Part shown: positions 47,653 to 56,112 of the stretch, one piece after another
Numbering within the stretch: position 1 is the stretch's first letter
How the letters are laid out: the number at the start of each line of letters is the position of its first letter
NCBI GenBank assembly: GCA_047974625.1
Contig: JBKECK010000078.1
Span: 37,443 to 101,442, forward strand
Source: CADEDH01 sp047974625
GTDB taxonomy: Bacteria > Actinomycetota > Acidimicrobiia > Acidimicrobiales > SZUA-35
Direction: 5' to 3'
DNA length: 64,000 nt
Position numbers and translations under genes: made by a program
Notes under the pieces: model-generated
Told to the model about the DNA's origin: nothing
Database searches by the model: none
Seen by the model: the letters and a program-made list of their open reading frames with translations, nothing else

Positions 47653-48759
47653 CTACGGGACCGCGGTGGGCACCCGGACCTGGCCCTTCTCGGGGTAGAG
47701 CACCCAGGTCCGGCCGGCGGTCAGGACGAGGGGTGCTCCGCCGGTGTCCACCAGGGTGGGGGGCTCGGTGGCCGCCTCCCTGGTCCAGGTGCCCTCGATG
47801 ACCTGTCCGCCGGTGAGAACGAACAGGTCGCCGCCACCGAGCGAGCGGACCTCCGGCGAGGTGACGTCGGCCGAGCTGGTGCCGTAGCTGGTGACCATGA
47901 TCACCACGTTGGCCGGGGCGATCTGGACCCCGTCGCTGGTCAGGTGAGGGTGGCCGTCCTGGCCCCGGGCCCAGCCGACCCGGGCCGGGTCCCATTCCCA
48001 GGTCACCACCGGGCTGCCCCGGAAGTCCACGGTCACGGGCCCGTCGACCGGTCGGCCCACCGATCCGGGTTCCCCGGGGAGGGCGTAGCTGAACCAGGGT
48101 GTCGGGCCGGGCAGGTCGCTCAGTTCACTCCCCCAGCGCCTCTCGGCCGCGGCGTACAGGACGGTGGTGTCGACCATCAGGTCGTGGGGTGACCGCCGCG
48201 CCGGGTCCCGGTAGTACTCCTCGCGGTCCCAGTTGGTCATGGCGAAGATGGGCAGGCGGCGCAGGCCGTGGATCACCCCGTCGTTGCCCCCCGACGAGCC
48301 GTACACGGGATGGTCGAAGCCACTCAGGATGTCGAAGTCGCCGGTACGGCTCGACCGGACCGGGCCCACCGGGTCGGCCAGCTCGGACTGGAACACGGCC
48401 GCGAACCGGGTGACCCCTTCGGCCCGGTAGTCGAACACGATGTCGGCCCGGTCGAGGCCGGTCTGGGGCCGGGCGTCCCGATGGTTGTCGACCTTGATGA
48501 TGACGGCCCGGTTGCCCGCCCGGGCGGGGTCGATGGGCAGACCGGTGAGGGGGGCGGGAACGGTGCCCTCTGGGAACGGGACCGAAATGGCGGGTGCAGC
48601 CGTGGTGGGAGGGGCCGACGTCGTGGGGAGCCGGGTGGTCGACGGGGGCGCGGCGGAACTGGGCGCTGCCTCCTCACCTCCCCCGCAACCAGCGACGAGC
48701 AGGACGGCGACGGCCGCGGCCCCCAGGCGCGACCGGGAACGACGGGGTGGGGTAGGCAT
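47653..48759 (-). CDS. DUF3048-type lipoprotein (YerB-like)
   Basis: The 368-residue protein begins with a basic signal peptide ending LLVAGC, a lipobox with Cys25 as the lipid-modified residue. A Thr/Pro-rich linker (TTRLPTTSAPPTTAAP) follows, then the conserved PLTGLPIDPARAGNRAVIIKVDN (shortened), GLDRADIVFDYRAEGVTRF and the C-terminal GTWTREAATEPPTL and TWVLYPEKG segments of the DUF3048/YerB family. Its role is unknown; a wall- or membrane-attached extracytoplasmic protein is likely. I use the ATG at 48759; codons further upstream lack a signal. Confidence 0.85.
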   Translation of the reverse strand: MPTPPRRSRSRLGAAAVAVLLVAGCGGGEEAAPSSAAPPSTTRLPTTSAPPTTAAPAISVPFPEGTVPAPLTGLPIDPARAGNRAVIIKVDNHRDARPQTGLDRADIVFDYRAEGVTRFAAVFQSELADPVGPVRSSRTGDFDILSGFDHPVYGSSGGNDGVIHGLRRLPIFAMTNWDREEYYRDPARRSPHDLMVDTTVLYAAAERRWGSELSDLPGPTPWFSYALPGEPGSVGRPVDGPVTVDFRGSPVVTWEWDPARVGWARGQDGHPHLTSDGVQIAPANVVIMVTSYGTSSADVTSPEVRSLGGGDLFVLTGGQVIEGTWTREAATEPPTLVDTGGAPLVLTAGRTWVLYPEKGQVRVPTAVP

Positions 48760-48886
48760 GGAGCGGCGGGATCCCTCCTGGTTGCTGGGACCGGGGGCGG
48801 GAACCGGTCTCAGGTTTGTGGCGCCCGACCGGGGTGGCCGGAACGGGCGGTGGGTCAGGTCGAGCTGGTGATCACGACCGGGTCGG

Positions 48887-49705
48887 TCACAGCTCCGACA
48901 GGATGTCCAACCTGAGCGTAAGCGACGATCGGGGTCCGAGGTGGCGACCCCCCCTGGCCTGGGCCGGTGAGACCATCCACAGGGGGTCATCGGCCAGGCG
49001 GGAGCGGCCCACGACGACGTTCTCGCCGGCCATGGCGGTCAGGGCTTGGTAGAGACCGGGCGGGTAGCGGGTGAGACCGACGGCGTCACGGTCGGCGATG
49101 AGGTCACGGTCCTCGGGCAGTATGGCCCGCAGCCTGGTGTTGATCAGGGGGTCGAGGACGGACCCAACCGGCAGGGATCCCCAGGATCCGAGCAGGTTGG
49201 CGCCGGTGGCGGCCGCTTCGGCGTCGCCGTTGCCGATGCGGACCATGGCCTCGGCCACCACGGCCTCGAGGGAGACGAGGTCGAGCGATTCGAGCAGGCC
49301 GGTGGTGGCGATGATCACCGAGGTGCCACCTCGGGCGGCCACGGCCACGTTACGGGCCGGATCGTCGATGATCATCAGTTCCGGTTCGGCCACCCCCTCG
49401 GCCAGGGCCAGGCCTTGGACCAGGTTGATCAGCCGGGCGTGGCGGGTCTCGTCGGCCGGGGCGGCCCGGAGCCGGCCGACGATCCGTTCGACCGGGTTCC
49501 GCAGCATCCACCACACCACCACCCCGGAGACGATGAGGGCCACGGGGACGCCCACCCACCACGGCACGCCGGGCAGCACCGCCGCGAACGCGACGCACAC
49601 GATCAGGAGGGGTAGGGCCACGATGACGGCGACGGTGGCCACCAGGCCGGTGATGGCCCCGGAGGTGGTGTCGCGACTCGGGCCGATCTGGGCGTCGGAG
49701 TCCAT
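48887..49705 (-). CDS. M48 (HtpX-like) peptidase homologue without HExxH, probably inactive
   Basis: The 272-residue protein has two membrane helices (about residues 18-44 and 48-68) followed by a soluble part that aligns with HtpX: LINLVQGLALAEGVAEPELMI (shortened), NVAVAARGGTSVIIATTGLL, and SLEAVVAEAMVRIGNGD. In true HtpX the last segment contains HExxH; here it reads E152-A153-M-V-R156, so both zinc histidines and the catalytic glutamate are lost. A later EDRDLIADRDAV segment stands where the third ligand normally is. It is probably a non-catalytic membrane protein. It lies between the DUF3048 gene and pimA. Confidence 0.8.
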   Translation of the reverse strand: MDSDAQIGPSRDTTSGAITGLVATVAVIVALPLLIVCVAFAAVLPGVPWWVGVPVALIVSGVVVWWMLRNPVERIVGRLRAAPADETRHARLINLVQGLALAEGVAEPELMIIDDPARNVAVAARGGTSVIIATTGLLESLDLVSLEAVVAEAMVRIGNGDAEAAATGANLLGSWGSLPVGSVLDPLINTRLRAILPEDRDLIADRDAVGLTRYPPGLYQALTAMAGENVVVGRSRLADDPLWMVSPAQARGGRHLGPRSSLTLRLDILSEL

Positions 49706-49732
49706 GAGCGCAGTCGAGTGTACGGCCGCCGG

Positions 49733-50803
49733 CTAGGGGCTCAACCGCTCGTATCGGGCCAGGTACAGCTCGGCCAACCGCTCCATCGAGAACTCCTCGG
49801 CCCGTTTCCGGCCCGAGGTGATCCGCTCCTCCACCTCCGGGACACGGTCGAGGGCGGCGAGGAGTGCCTTGGCCAGGGCCGGGGAGTCCCCGGTGGGGAA
49901 CATGGAGGCGTAGGCCCCGTCGCCGGCCACCACCTGGTAGGCGGGCAGGTCGCTGGCGACGATGGGGACCCCGGCCGCCATCCCCTCCAGGAGCACCAGC
50001 CCGAAGCTCTCCCCGCCGAGAGAGGGCACGCAGAACGCGCCGACACCCCGCAGGTACCGGCGTTTGTCGAGCTCGGACAGGGGCCCCAACCAGACGATCC
50101 GGTCGTCGGCCCGGAAGCGGGCCTGGAGGCCGGCGGTCTCCGGTCCGGATCCGGCCACCAGGATCCGGACGTCGGGGGGAAGCCAACGGGCCGCCTCCAG
50201 CAGGACCGACAGGCCCTTGCGGGGTTCGTGGCGGCCGAGGAACAAGATGGTCCGTTCCCGGTTCGGTACCGGTTCCGCCGAGGCGAACCGCTCCACCTCG
50301 ATGCCGTTGAACAGGACGTCGTAGTCGCCACCAAGGTGCCGCCTGGCCATGTCGGCTGCCTCCGGGGAGACGGCCACCCGCTGGTCGAGCCGGGACGCCA
50401 TCCGGCTCACCACCGGCCGGAACCACCGGTAGGAGCCGATGTTGCCGGCGGCGTGGAAGGTGCCGAGCAGGGGGGCCGGTTTGACGAACAGGGCGGTCAT
50501 CGTCGGCCCGGGAGCCAGCGGCTCATGGAGGTGGAGCACGTCGAACTCCTCGTCCCACAGGGCGGCGAGGACCCGGAGCTGGGCGGCCCCGTCGGGGGCC
50601 AGGGGGGCCAGGGAACCGTTCTGGGCGTAGGGGATCGAGTTGCCGAGCGGGGTCACCCACGGTTCGGGCGGGGTCCCGTCGCAGGGGGCGAGCACCTGGG
50701 TGTCTACCCCCCGGTCCCGGAGGGCCCGTCCGAGCGCCAGCACCTGGGCCTGGACACCACCCCAAACCGCGAGGCTGTAGGGACAGATCAGGCCGACACG
50801 CAC
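49733..50803 (-). CDS. pimA: Phosphatidylinositol alpha-mannosyltransferase PimA-like GT4 enzyme
   Basis: PimA puts the first mannose from GDP-mannose onto phosphatidylinositol at the inner leaflet. The N-terminal MRVGLICPYSLAVWGGVQAQV, with its GGV motif, is nearly the mycobacterial PimA signature. LHLHEPLAPG and LLGTFHAA follow. The C-terminal GT-B half has FLGRHEPRKGL and the EX7E-type ESFGLVLLEGMAAG near residue 270. The length, 356 residues, is close to PimA. The neighbouring patA, pgsA and HIT genes complete the cluster seen in Mycobacterium, which supports the assignment. Confidence 0.85.
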   Translation of the reverse strand: MRVGLICPYSLAVWGGVQAQVLALGRALRDRGVDTQVLAPCDGTPPEPWVTPLGNSIPYAQNGSLAPLAPDGAAQLRVLAALWDEEFDVLHLHEPLAPGPTMTALFVKPAPLLGTFHAAGNIGSYRWFRPVVSRMASRLDQRVAVSPEAADMARRHLGGDYDVLFNGIEVERFASAEPVPNRERTILFLGRHEPRKGLSVLLEAARWLPPDVRILVAGSGPETAGLQARFRADDRIVWLGPLSELDKRRYLRGVGAFCVPSLGGESFGLVLLEGMAAGVPIVASDLPAYQVVAGDGAYASMFPTGDSPALAKALLAALDRVPEVEERITSGRKRAEEFSMERLAELYLARYERLSP

Positions 50804-50879
50804 CCGTGCACACTACTCAGTGCGCGGCGTGAACTCCGGGCGCACCGGCGCGAACCGGCCCGGGGACCCGGATCCGGCG

Positions 50880-51806
50880 TCAGCGGGCCCCGCCGACCCG
50901 GTCCGAGGGCCAGTTGGGTTCCAGGAGGTGCCACTGGTCGGGGGCGTCCCTGATCAGGTCCTCCATGGCCCAGGCGAGCTGCTGGGTCATCCGGGCCACG
51001 TCGTCACGCAGCGACAGGGTGTCGTCGGGCCGGACCGCAGGCCCGACCACGGCCAGGTGGGCGGGGCCCCGGAAGTAGACGGCGGTGGGCAGGAGGGGGG
51101 CACCGGTCCGTCGGGCCAGGACGGCGGGACCGCCCGGCAGGGTGGTGGTCTCCCCGAAGAACTCCACCTCCACCCCCGAACCGGAGAGGTCACGGTCGCT
51201 CAGCAGGCAGACGATCCGGCCTTGGCGAACCGCCTTGACCAGCTGGGCGATGGCCCGGGAGCCCACGGGCACGACGTCGATCCCGTACGAGCGGCGCAGG
51301 GCGACGAACCAGTCGAACAGCTCGTGGGGTTCGAGCCGTTCGGCCACCGCGGTGACCTGCTGGTGTTGGACCCGGTTGAGCCAGGCCGCAGCCCATTCCC
51401 AGCCCCCGAGGTGGGGCAGGACGAGGATCGGGCCGACCCCGGCGGCCAGGGACGCCTCGATCCGGTCGTAGCCGCTGACCACAAAACCCCGGTCGATGGT
51501 GGCCGCCGACAGGGCGGGCAACCGGAACGACTCGGCCCAGTAGCGAGCGTAGGAGCCGATCCCCCGGGCGGCGGCCCCGGCCGCCTCGGCGTCGTCGAGT
51601 TTCGGGTCGACCCGCTGGATGTGGGTGGCCAGTTGGGCGGTCCGTTCGGGCAGGAGGCGGGGTCCCAGCCGGGCCCCGGCCCGTTCGGCTAGGGGCCACA
51701 GCCAGCGTCGGGGCACCAGCGACACCGCGGCGGCCGCGACGCGGACCGTCCACACAGGCCGCCAGGTGGGGCGGGCCGACCACCGGATCCACCTCCGGGA
51801 GGGCAC
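50880..51806 (-). CDS. patA: Phosphatidylinositol mannoside acyltransferase (PatA-like)
   Basis: PatA acylates the mannose of PIM. The 308-residue protein belongs to the LpxL/HtrB acyltransferase family. It has LPHLGGWEWAAAW with the catalytic His and Glu (H-x4-E) in the middle, IVCLLSDRDLSGSGVEVEFFG (shortened), and TGAPLLPTAVY. A long open frame upstream runs through pgsA; I take the GTG at 51806, 14 bases after the pgsA stop, as the start. GT4 pimA follows 76 bases downstream. The name rests on family and context together. Confidence 0.83.
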   Translation of the reverse strand: MPSRRWIRWSARPTWRPVWTVRVAAAAVSLVPRRWLWPLAERAGARLGPRLLPERTAQLATHIQRVDPKLDDAEAAGAAARGIGSYARYWAESFRLPALSAATIDRGFVVSGYDRIEASLAAGVGPILVLPHLGGWEWAAAWLNRVQHQQVTAVAERLEPHELFDWFVALRRSYGIDVVPVGSRAIAQLVKAVRQGRIVCLLSDRDLSGSGVEVEFFGETTTLPGGPAVLARRTGAPLLPTAVYFRGPAHLAVVGPAVRPDDTLSLRDDVARMTQQLAWAMEDLIRDAPDQWHLLEPNWPSDRVGGAR

Positions 51807-51820
51807 CGACGGACTCGACC

Positions 51821-52528
51821 TCAGCGGGCCCGGCGGCGGCGCTCGGCCCGTGCCGCGACACGGGCGTCGGCCCGGGCCCGGAAGTCGGCCACCGACCGGG
51901 TACGGCGTCGGCGGGTCCGGCGGGCCGCGGCCACGGCCCGGGGGGGCTGGCCGGACGCCTGACGCCAGACCTTGCCGAAGCGGGTGGCGGCGGTGATGGC
52001 GGTGAGAACCAGCATGATCCACAGCACCGGCACCAGCAGGGTGTGGAAGACGAGGCCGAAGCCGAGAACGATGAACCGTTCGGCCCGTTCCATCAGGCCG
52101 CCCTTGGCCTGGTAGCCGAGTGATTCGGCCTTGGCCCGCTGGTAGGAGACCAGCGAGGCGGCGATGTAGACCCCGAAGGGCAGCAGGGCCCGGCGGGGAT
52201 CGTCGGTACCGGCCAGGTACCAGGCGCAACCGGCGAACAGGAGGGCGTCGCTCAACCGGTCGCTGACCGAGTCCAGGTAGGCGCCCCGGGGACCGGCCCG
52301 GCCCCCGGCCTTGGCCACGGCCCCGTCGAGGGCGTCGGATGCCCCGGTGAGGGCGAGGAAGAGCACGGCCAGCCAGAACCGACCGGTGGCGATGGCCACC
52401 GCGGTGGCCGACGCCATGATCACCCCACCGACGGTAATCACGTCGGGGGATACGCCTGCACGCTGCAGACCTTTCCCGATTGGAGCGACCACCCGCTCGA
52501 ATCCTGTACGAAACGATCCATCGAACAA
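51821..52528 (-). CDS. pgsA: CDP-alcohol phosphatidyltransferase, likely PI-phosphate synthase
   Basis: The enzyme probably joins inositol phosphate to CDP-diacylglycerol to start PI and PIM synthesis. The motif DGx2A(R)x8Gx3Dx3D spans residues 68-90: D65, D68, G69, A72, K73, G82, D86, D90. The usual arginine is lysine here, a conservative change. Five or six hydrophobic helices follow. The C-terminal 45 residues are extremely Arg-rich. The start is TTG at 52528. In Mycobacterium the corresponding gene (pgsA1) lies between a HIT gene and patA, as here with one extra gene. Confidence 0.83.
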   Translation of the reverse strand: MFDGSFRTGFERVVAPIGKGLQRAGVSPDVITVGGVIMASATAVAIATGRFWLAVLFLALTGASDALDGAVAKAGGRAGPRGAYLDSVSDRLSDALLFAGCAWYLAGTDDPRRALLPFGVYIAASLVSYQRAKAESLGYQAKGGLMERAERFIVLGFGLVFHTLLVPVLWIMLVLTAITAATRFGKVWRQASGQPPRAVAAARRTRRRRTRSVADFRARADARVAARAERRRRAR

Positions 52529-52573
52529 CGTGCTGTCCTAGGTAGGGGTAGATTCCAGGCTCGCGGTCCGACC

Positions 52574-52603
52574 GAAGCGTTCCGGTTCGAAGCGTTCCGG
52601 TTC
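52574..52603. repeat. Two tandem 15-bp units upstream of pgsA
   Basis: GAAGCGTTCCGGTTC occurs twice back to back (52574-52588 and 52589-52603), 45 bases upstream of the pgsA start. The spacing is one and a half helix turns. It could be a paired binding site for a regulator of the phosphatidylinositol cluster, but no match to a known operator is evident. Confidence 0.6.
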
Positions 52604-52655
52604 GGACGCGTCACGGACCCGGCGCTGGATGCGGCGGGACCAGACCCGTCGTCTC

Positions 52656-53411
52656 CTAAACGGTACCAGACCCCGGCGTCAGTCCCGGATCCGCGGATTC
52701 TCCGGTGACATCGGGCTCATCGGACCCACCCGGCCCCTCGGGCTCGGCCCCGTCGGCCTCGACAACACGGTCGGCCCCGTCGGCCTCGACAACACGGTCG
52801 GCCCCGTCGGCCCCGTTCTCCTCCGCGTCGGCGTCGGAACCACCGGCCTTCCCGGCCAGCTGCTCGGGTTCGTCGTCGAACTCGGACCAGTCCTCGGGGT
52901 TGTCCTCGACCAGGGCCTCCACCACCTCGCCGTCGACCCCGTCCACCAGGACGAAACCCCGCTTGGAGGGGGGCTCATCGGCCGAGTAAAGCAGGATCCG
53001 CCAGGTGGGACGGCTCAGCAGACCCCGCCAACCCATCTGGGCCGAGGCGTGCCCCACCGGGAACCCGACCCGAGCCACGGAGGCGACGAGGGCCTCACGC
53101 TCGTCCACGTCGAGGTTCCAGCCGGAGGCGATGCTGTAGGCCCCGAACCCACCCAGCAGGACGGCGGCGAACAGGTAGCCGCCGTTCACGTAGGGGGAGT
53201 CACGGTAGGCGAGGTAGAGCACCACCAGCGCCAGCGCCACCCCCAGGTAGAGGTAGCCGGGGATGCGACGCCGGTTGTTGTTGGGGAAGATGTAGTCCTC
53301 GTGGTCGGCGAGGGCGGGTTGGAGATCTTCGGGGAGCACGTCGGGCGCCGACTCGGCGGGCACCGGTTCGGCCGACCCGGCGGTGGCGTCGCGGTCGTTC
53401 ACCACCGCCAC
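52656..53411 (-). CDS. Conserved-looking membrane protein of unknown function
   Basis: The 251-residue protein has an acidic N-terminus and a conserved-looking IFPNNNRRRIPGYLY segment. Two membrane helices follow (about residues 52-68 and 78-95), then a soluble domain (WNLDVDEREALVASVARVG to PEDWSEFDDEPEQL). A C-terminal acidic tail contains two identical GADRVVEAD units, encoded by an exact 27-base tandem duplication at 52752-52805. It has no family signature I recognise. It sits between the HIT gene and pgsA, where mycobacteria have no gene. It may therefore be a lineage-specific part of the PIM cluster. Confidence 0.7.
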   Translation of the reverse strand: MAVVNDRDATAGSAEPVPAESAPDVLPEDLQPALADHEDYIFPNNNRRRIPGYLYLGVALALVVLYLAYRDSPYVNGGYLFAAVLLGGFGAYSIASGWNLDVDEREALVASVARVGFPVGHASAQMGWRGLLSRPTWRILLYSADEPPSKRGFVLVDGVDGEVVEALVEDNPEDWSEFDDEPEQLAGKAGGSDADAEENGADGADRVVEADGADRVVEADGAEPEGPGGSDEPDVTGESADPGLTPGSGTV

Positions 53412-53448
53412 GGTAGCGGGCCGTCGGGACGCCTCGTCCCGGACCCGC

Positions 53449-53961
53449 CTACCAGCTGGCCCGGAGCTGCTCCCAGGTCCGTTCCAGGGTCACCGGCAGG
53501 ATCCGGGTGTCGGCCACCGAGGTCATGAAGTTGGTGTCGGCGCTCCAGCGGGGCACCACGTGGACGTGGAGATGGTCGGGCTCCGACCCGCCGCCGGCCA
53601 CCCCCTGGTTGATGCCGATGTTGATGCCCTCGGGACTGAAGGCGCGGTTGATGGCACCCAAACCGTGGCGGACGAGGCGCCACAGTTCGGCGAACGTGGC
53701 CTCGTCGAGCTCCTCAATGGAGGGCACGGCCCGGCGGGGCAGGACCATGAGGTGACCGGCCGTGTACGGGAAGACGTTGAGGATGGCGAACGTGTGGTCC
53801 AACCGGTCGAGGATGTAGGTCTCGTTGTCGGGCCGGCCCGAGGTCTCGATGGCTTCGAACAGGCTCTGACCGGGAGCCGGGGCCACGTCCACGTGAGGGC
53901 GCCCGTCGGCGCCCTCACCTTTGGGGTGGCCCATGCGCCAACCCGCGGTCAGGTAGTCCAC
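53449..53961 (-). CDS. HIT family nucleotide hydrolase/phosphorylase
   Basis: The 170-residue protein has the histidine triad HLHVHVVP near residue 130 and a GHLMVLPRR segment near residue 70. It matches the actinobacterial HIT protein that lies next to pgsA1 in Mycobacterium (Rv2613c, reported to act as an Ap4A phosphorylase). The N-terminal DYLTAGWRMGHPKGEG is typical of that subgroup. It lies between thrS and the unknown membrane gene. The enzymatic role is an inference from the subgroup. Confidence 0.88.
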   Translation of the reverse strand: MDYLTAGWRMGHPKGEGADGRPHVDVAPAPGQSLFEAIETSGRPDNETYILDRLDHTFAILNVFPYTAGHLMVLPRRAVPSIEELDEATFAELWRLVRHGLGAINRAFSPEGINIGINQGVAGGGSEPDHLHVHVVPRWSADTNFMTSVADTRILPVTLERTWEQLRASW

Positions 53962-54008
53962 GTTCGGTCCCCTCCTCGTCGGGATCGGTTCGACACGGCC
54001 GGGCCGGT

Positions 54009-55985
54009 TCAGACCCCGCTGCGCTGCTCCACCTCGCCGGTCAGCCGGGCCACGAAGTCCTCCAGGGGCACGTCGCGCTCCACCTCCCGTCCCCGCGGGT
54101 TGACACCCACGGTGCCGGCGGCCACGTCGTCGCCCCCGACCACCAGCACGTAGGGGAGCTTCTGGGTCTTGGCGTTGCGGATCCGCTTGCCCAGCGGGTC
54201 GGTGGCCGCAACCACGTCCACCCGCATCCCGACCTGGACCAGGCGGTCGGCCACGGCGCGGGCGTAGGCCTCGTGGTCGGCGGCCACGGGCAGGACCGCC
54301 ACCTGGACCGGAGCCAACCAGGCCGGGAGGTTGCCGGCGAAATGCTCGAGCAGGACCCCGAAGAACCGTTCCACCGATCCGAACAGGGCCCGGTGCAGCA
54401 TGATGGGGCGGCGCCGCTCCCCGTCGGCGGCCACGTACTCCAGACCGAACCGTTCGGGCAGGTTGAAGTCGGCCTGGATGGTGGACAGCTGCCAGGAACG
54501 CCCGATGGCGTCCTGCACGTCGATGTCGATCTTGGGCCCGTAGAAGGCCCCGCCGCCCTCGTCCACCTCATAGTCGAGCCCGGCGGTCTCGAGGGCCTCC
54601 CGCAGGGCGTTGGTGGCCAGCTCCCACACCTCGTCGGTTCCCACTGACTTCTCCGGTGGCCGGGTGGCCAGGCGGGCCGAGAAGTCGGTGAACCCGAACG
54701 CCCTCAGGACGCTGAGCACGAACTCGAGCAGGCCGACGATCTCCACGCCGACCTCGTCGGCGGTGGTGAAGATGTGGGCGTCGTCCTGGGTGAAGCCCCG
54801 GGTGCGGAGCAGGCCGTGCAGGGTGCCCGCCCGCTCGTACCGGTAGACGGTGCCCAGCTCGAACAGGCGCAGCGGCAGATCCCGGTACGACCGCTGGCGC
54901 GACCGGTAGATCAGCACGTGCATCGGGCAGTTCATCGGCTTCGGGTAGTAGACGCCGTTGTCCATCTCCATCGGCGGATACATGCTGTCGGCGTAGAAGT
55001 CGAGGTGGCCGGAGGTGGCGAACAGGTCGGACCGGGCCAGGTGCGGGGTGTAGGCGAACTCGTAGCCGCCGTCCTGGTGCCGCTGCCGGGCGTAGTCCTC
55101 CATCAGCTTGCGGACGATCGCCCCCTTGGGGTGCCACACGGCCAGACCGCCCCCGAGCTCCGAGGGGAACGAGAGCAGGTCGAGCTCGTTGGCCAGGCGG
55201 CGATGATCCCGTTTGGCCGCCTCTTCGAGCCGTTCCAGGTGGGCGGCCAGCGAGGCCGCGTCGGGCCAGGCCGTGCCGTAGATGCGCTGGAGCATCGGGC
55301 CGTGCTCGTCGCCCCGCCAGTAGGCCCCGGCCACCTTCATCAGCTTGAAGTGGCCGAGACGGCCGGTGGAGGGCACGTGGGGCCCGACGCACATGTCCAC
55401 GAAGGCGTCGGAGTTCCGGTAGAAGCTGACGACATCACCCGCCGCGTCCTCGGCCACCTCGGCGCCCAGACCGTCGGCGTCGCCGCTGGTCACCCGGTCG
55501 ATGATCTCACGCTTGTAGGGGTGCTGGGCCATGAGGACGCGGGCCTCGTCCGGGCCGAGCTCGGAGCGGACGAAGGGCTGGTCGGCGGCCACGATGTCCC
55601 GCATCTTGGCCTCGATGCGTTCCAGGTCGTCGTCGGTGAAGGTCTGTCCGTCCGACAGCTCGAAGTCGTAATAGAAGCCGTCGTCGATGGCGGGACCGAT
55701 GGCGAACGTGGATCCGGGCCACAGTTCGAGGACGGCCTGGGCCAGAACGTGGGCCGTGGAGTGACGCAGGGTGTCGACCCCGAGGGCGGAGCCGGGGGTG
55801 ACGATCTCCACCTTGGCCCCGTCGGCGAGCGGGGTGGTCAGATCGGTCGGCTGGCCGTCGACCACCGCGATGAGGGCGTCCTTGGCCAGCCGTCGGCCGA
55901 CCCCGGCGGCCAGATCGGCCGCAGTCGCCCCGGCGTCGAGCTCCCGCTGGGAACCGTCGGGCAAGGTCACACTGATCTGTTCCAC
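54009..55985 (-). CDS. thrS: Threonyl-tRNA synthetase
   Basis: ThrRS charges tRNA-Thr and edits serine. The 658-residue protein has an N-terminal TGS domain (VTLPDGSQRELDAGATAADLA, shortened), the editing domain with HSTAHVLAQAV, and the class II core. The core has MNCPMHV (zinc Cys), YRYERAGTLHGLLRTRGFTQDDAHIF (motif 2, abbreviated), DIDVQDAIGRSWQLSTIQ and LHRALFGSVERF (motif 3). The anticodon domain is C-terminal. I take the GTG at 55985 (VEQISVTLPD); the upstream codons are Arg/Gly-rich and not conserved. Confidence 0.97.
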   Translation of the reverse strand: MEQISVTLPDGSQRELDAGATAADLAAGVGRRLAKDALIAVVDGQPTDLTTPLADGAKVEIVTPGSALGVDTLRHSTAHVLAQAVLELWPGSTFAIGPAIDDGFYYDFELSDGQTFTDDDLERIEAKMRDIVAADQPFVRSELGPDEARVLMAQHPYKREIIDRVTSGDADGLGAEVAEDAAGDVVSFYRNSDAFVDMCVGPHVPSTGRLGHFKLMKVAGAYWRGDEHGPMLQRIYGTAWPDAASLAAHLERLEEAAKRDHRRLANELDLLSFPSELGGGLAVWHPKGAIVRKLMEDYARQRHQDGGYEFAYTPHLARSDLFATSGHLDFYADSMYPPMEMDNGVYYPKPMNCPMHVLIYRSRQRSYRDLPLRLFELGTVYRYERAGTLHGLLRTRGFTQDDAHIFTTADEVGVEIVGLLEFVLSVLRAFGFTDFSARLATRPPEKSVGTDEVWELATNALREALETAGLDYEVDEGGGAFYGPKIDIDVQDAIGRSWQLSTIQADFNLPERFGLEYVAADGERRRPIMLHRALFGSVERFFGVLLEHFAGNLPAWLAPVQVAVLPVAADHEAYARAVADRLVQVGMRVDVVAATDPLGKRIRNAKTQKLPYVLVVGGDDVAAGTVGVNPRGREVERDVPLEDFVARLTGEVEQRSGV

Positions 55986-56112
55986 GCCCCGATTGTACGG
56001 GCCGGGGGGTGGTGCCGAGCCCGAGTTTCGGTTTCGGGACGAGCCGCCACGGCCGAAGAGCCCGCGGCACGGCCGGGGCCGACCGGGGCCCACCCCGACC
56101 CGCCCCCGGGCG

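Noticed and set aside
50880..52229. Full-length 449-codon frame for the PatA-like gene
   Set aside because: The first 141 codons lie inside pgsA in another frame and show no acyltransferase similarity; a GTG start after pgsA fits.
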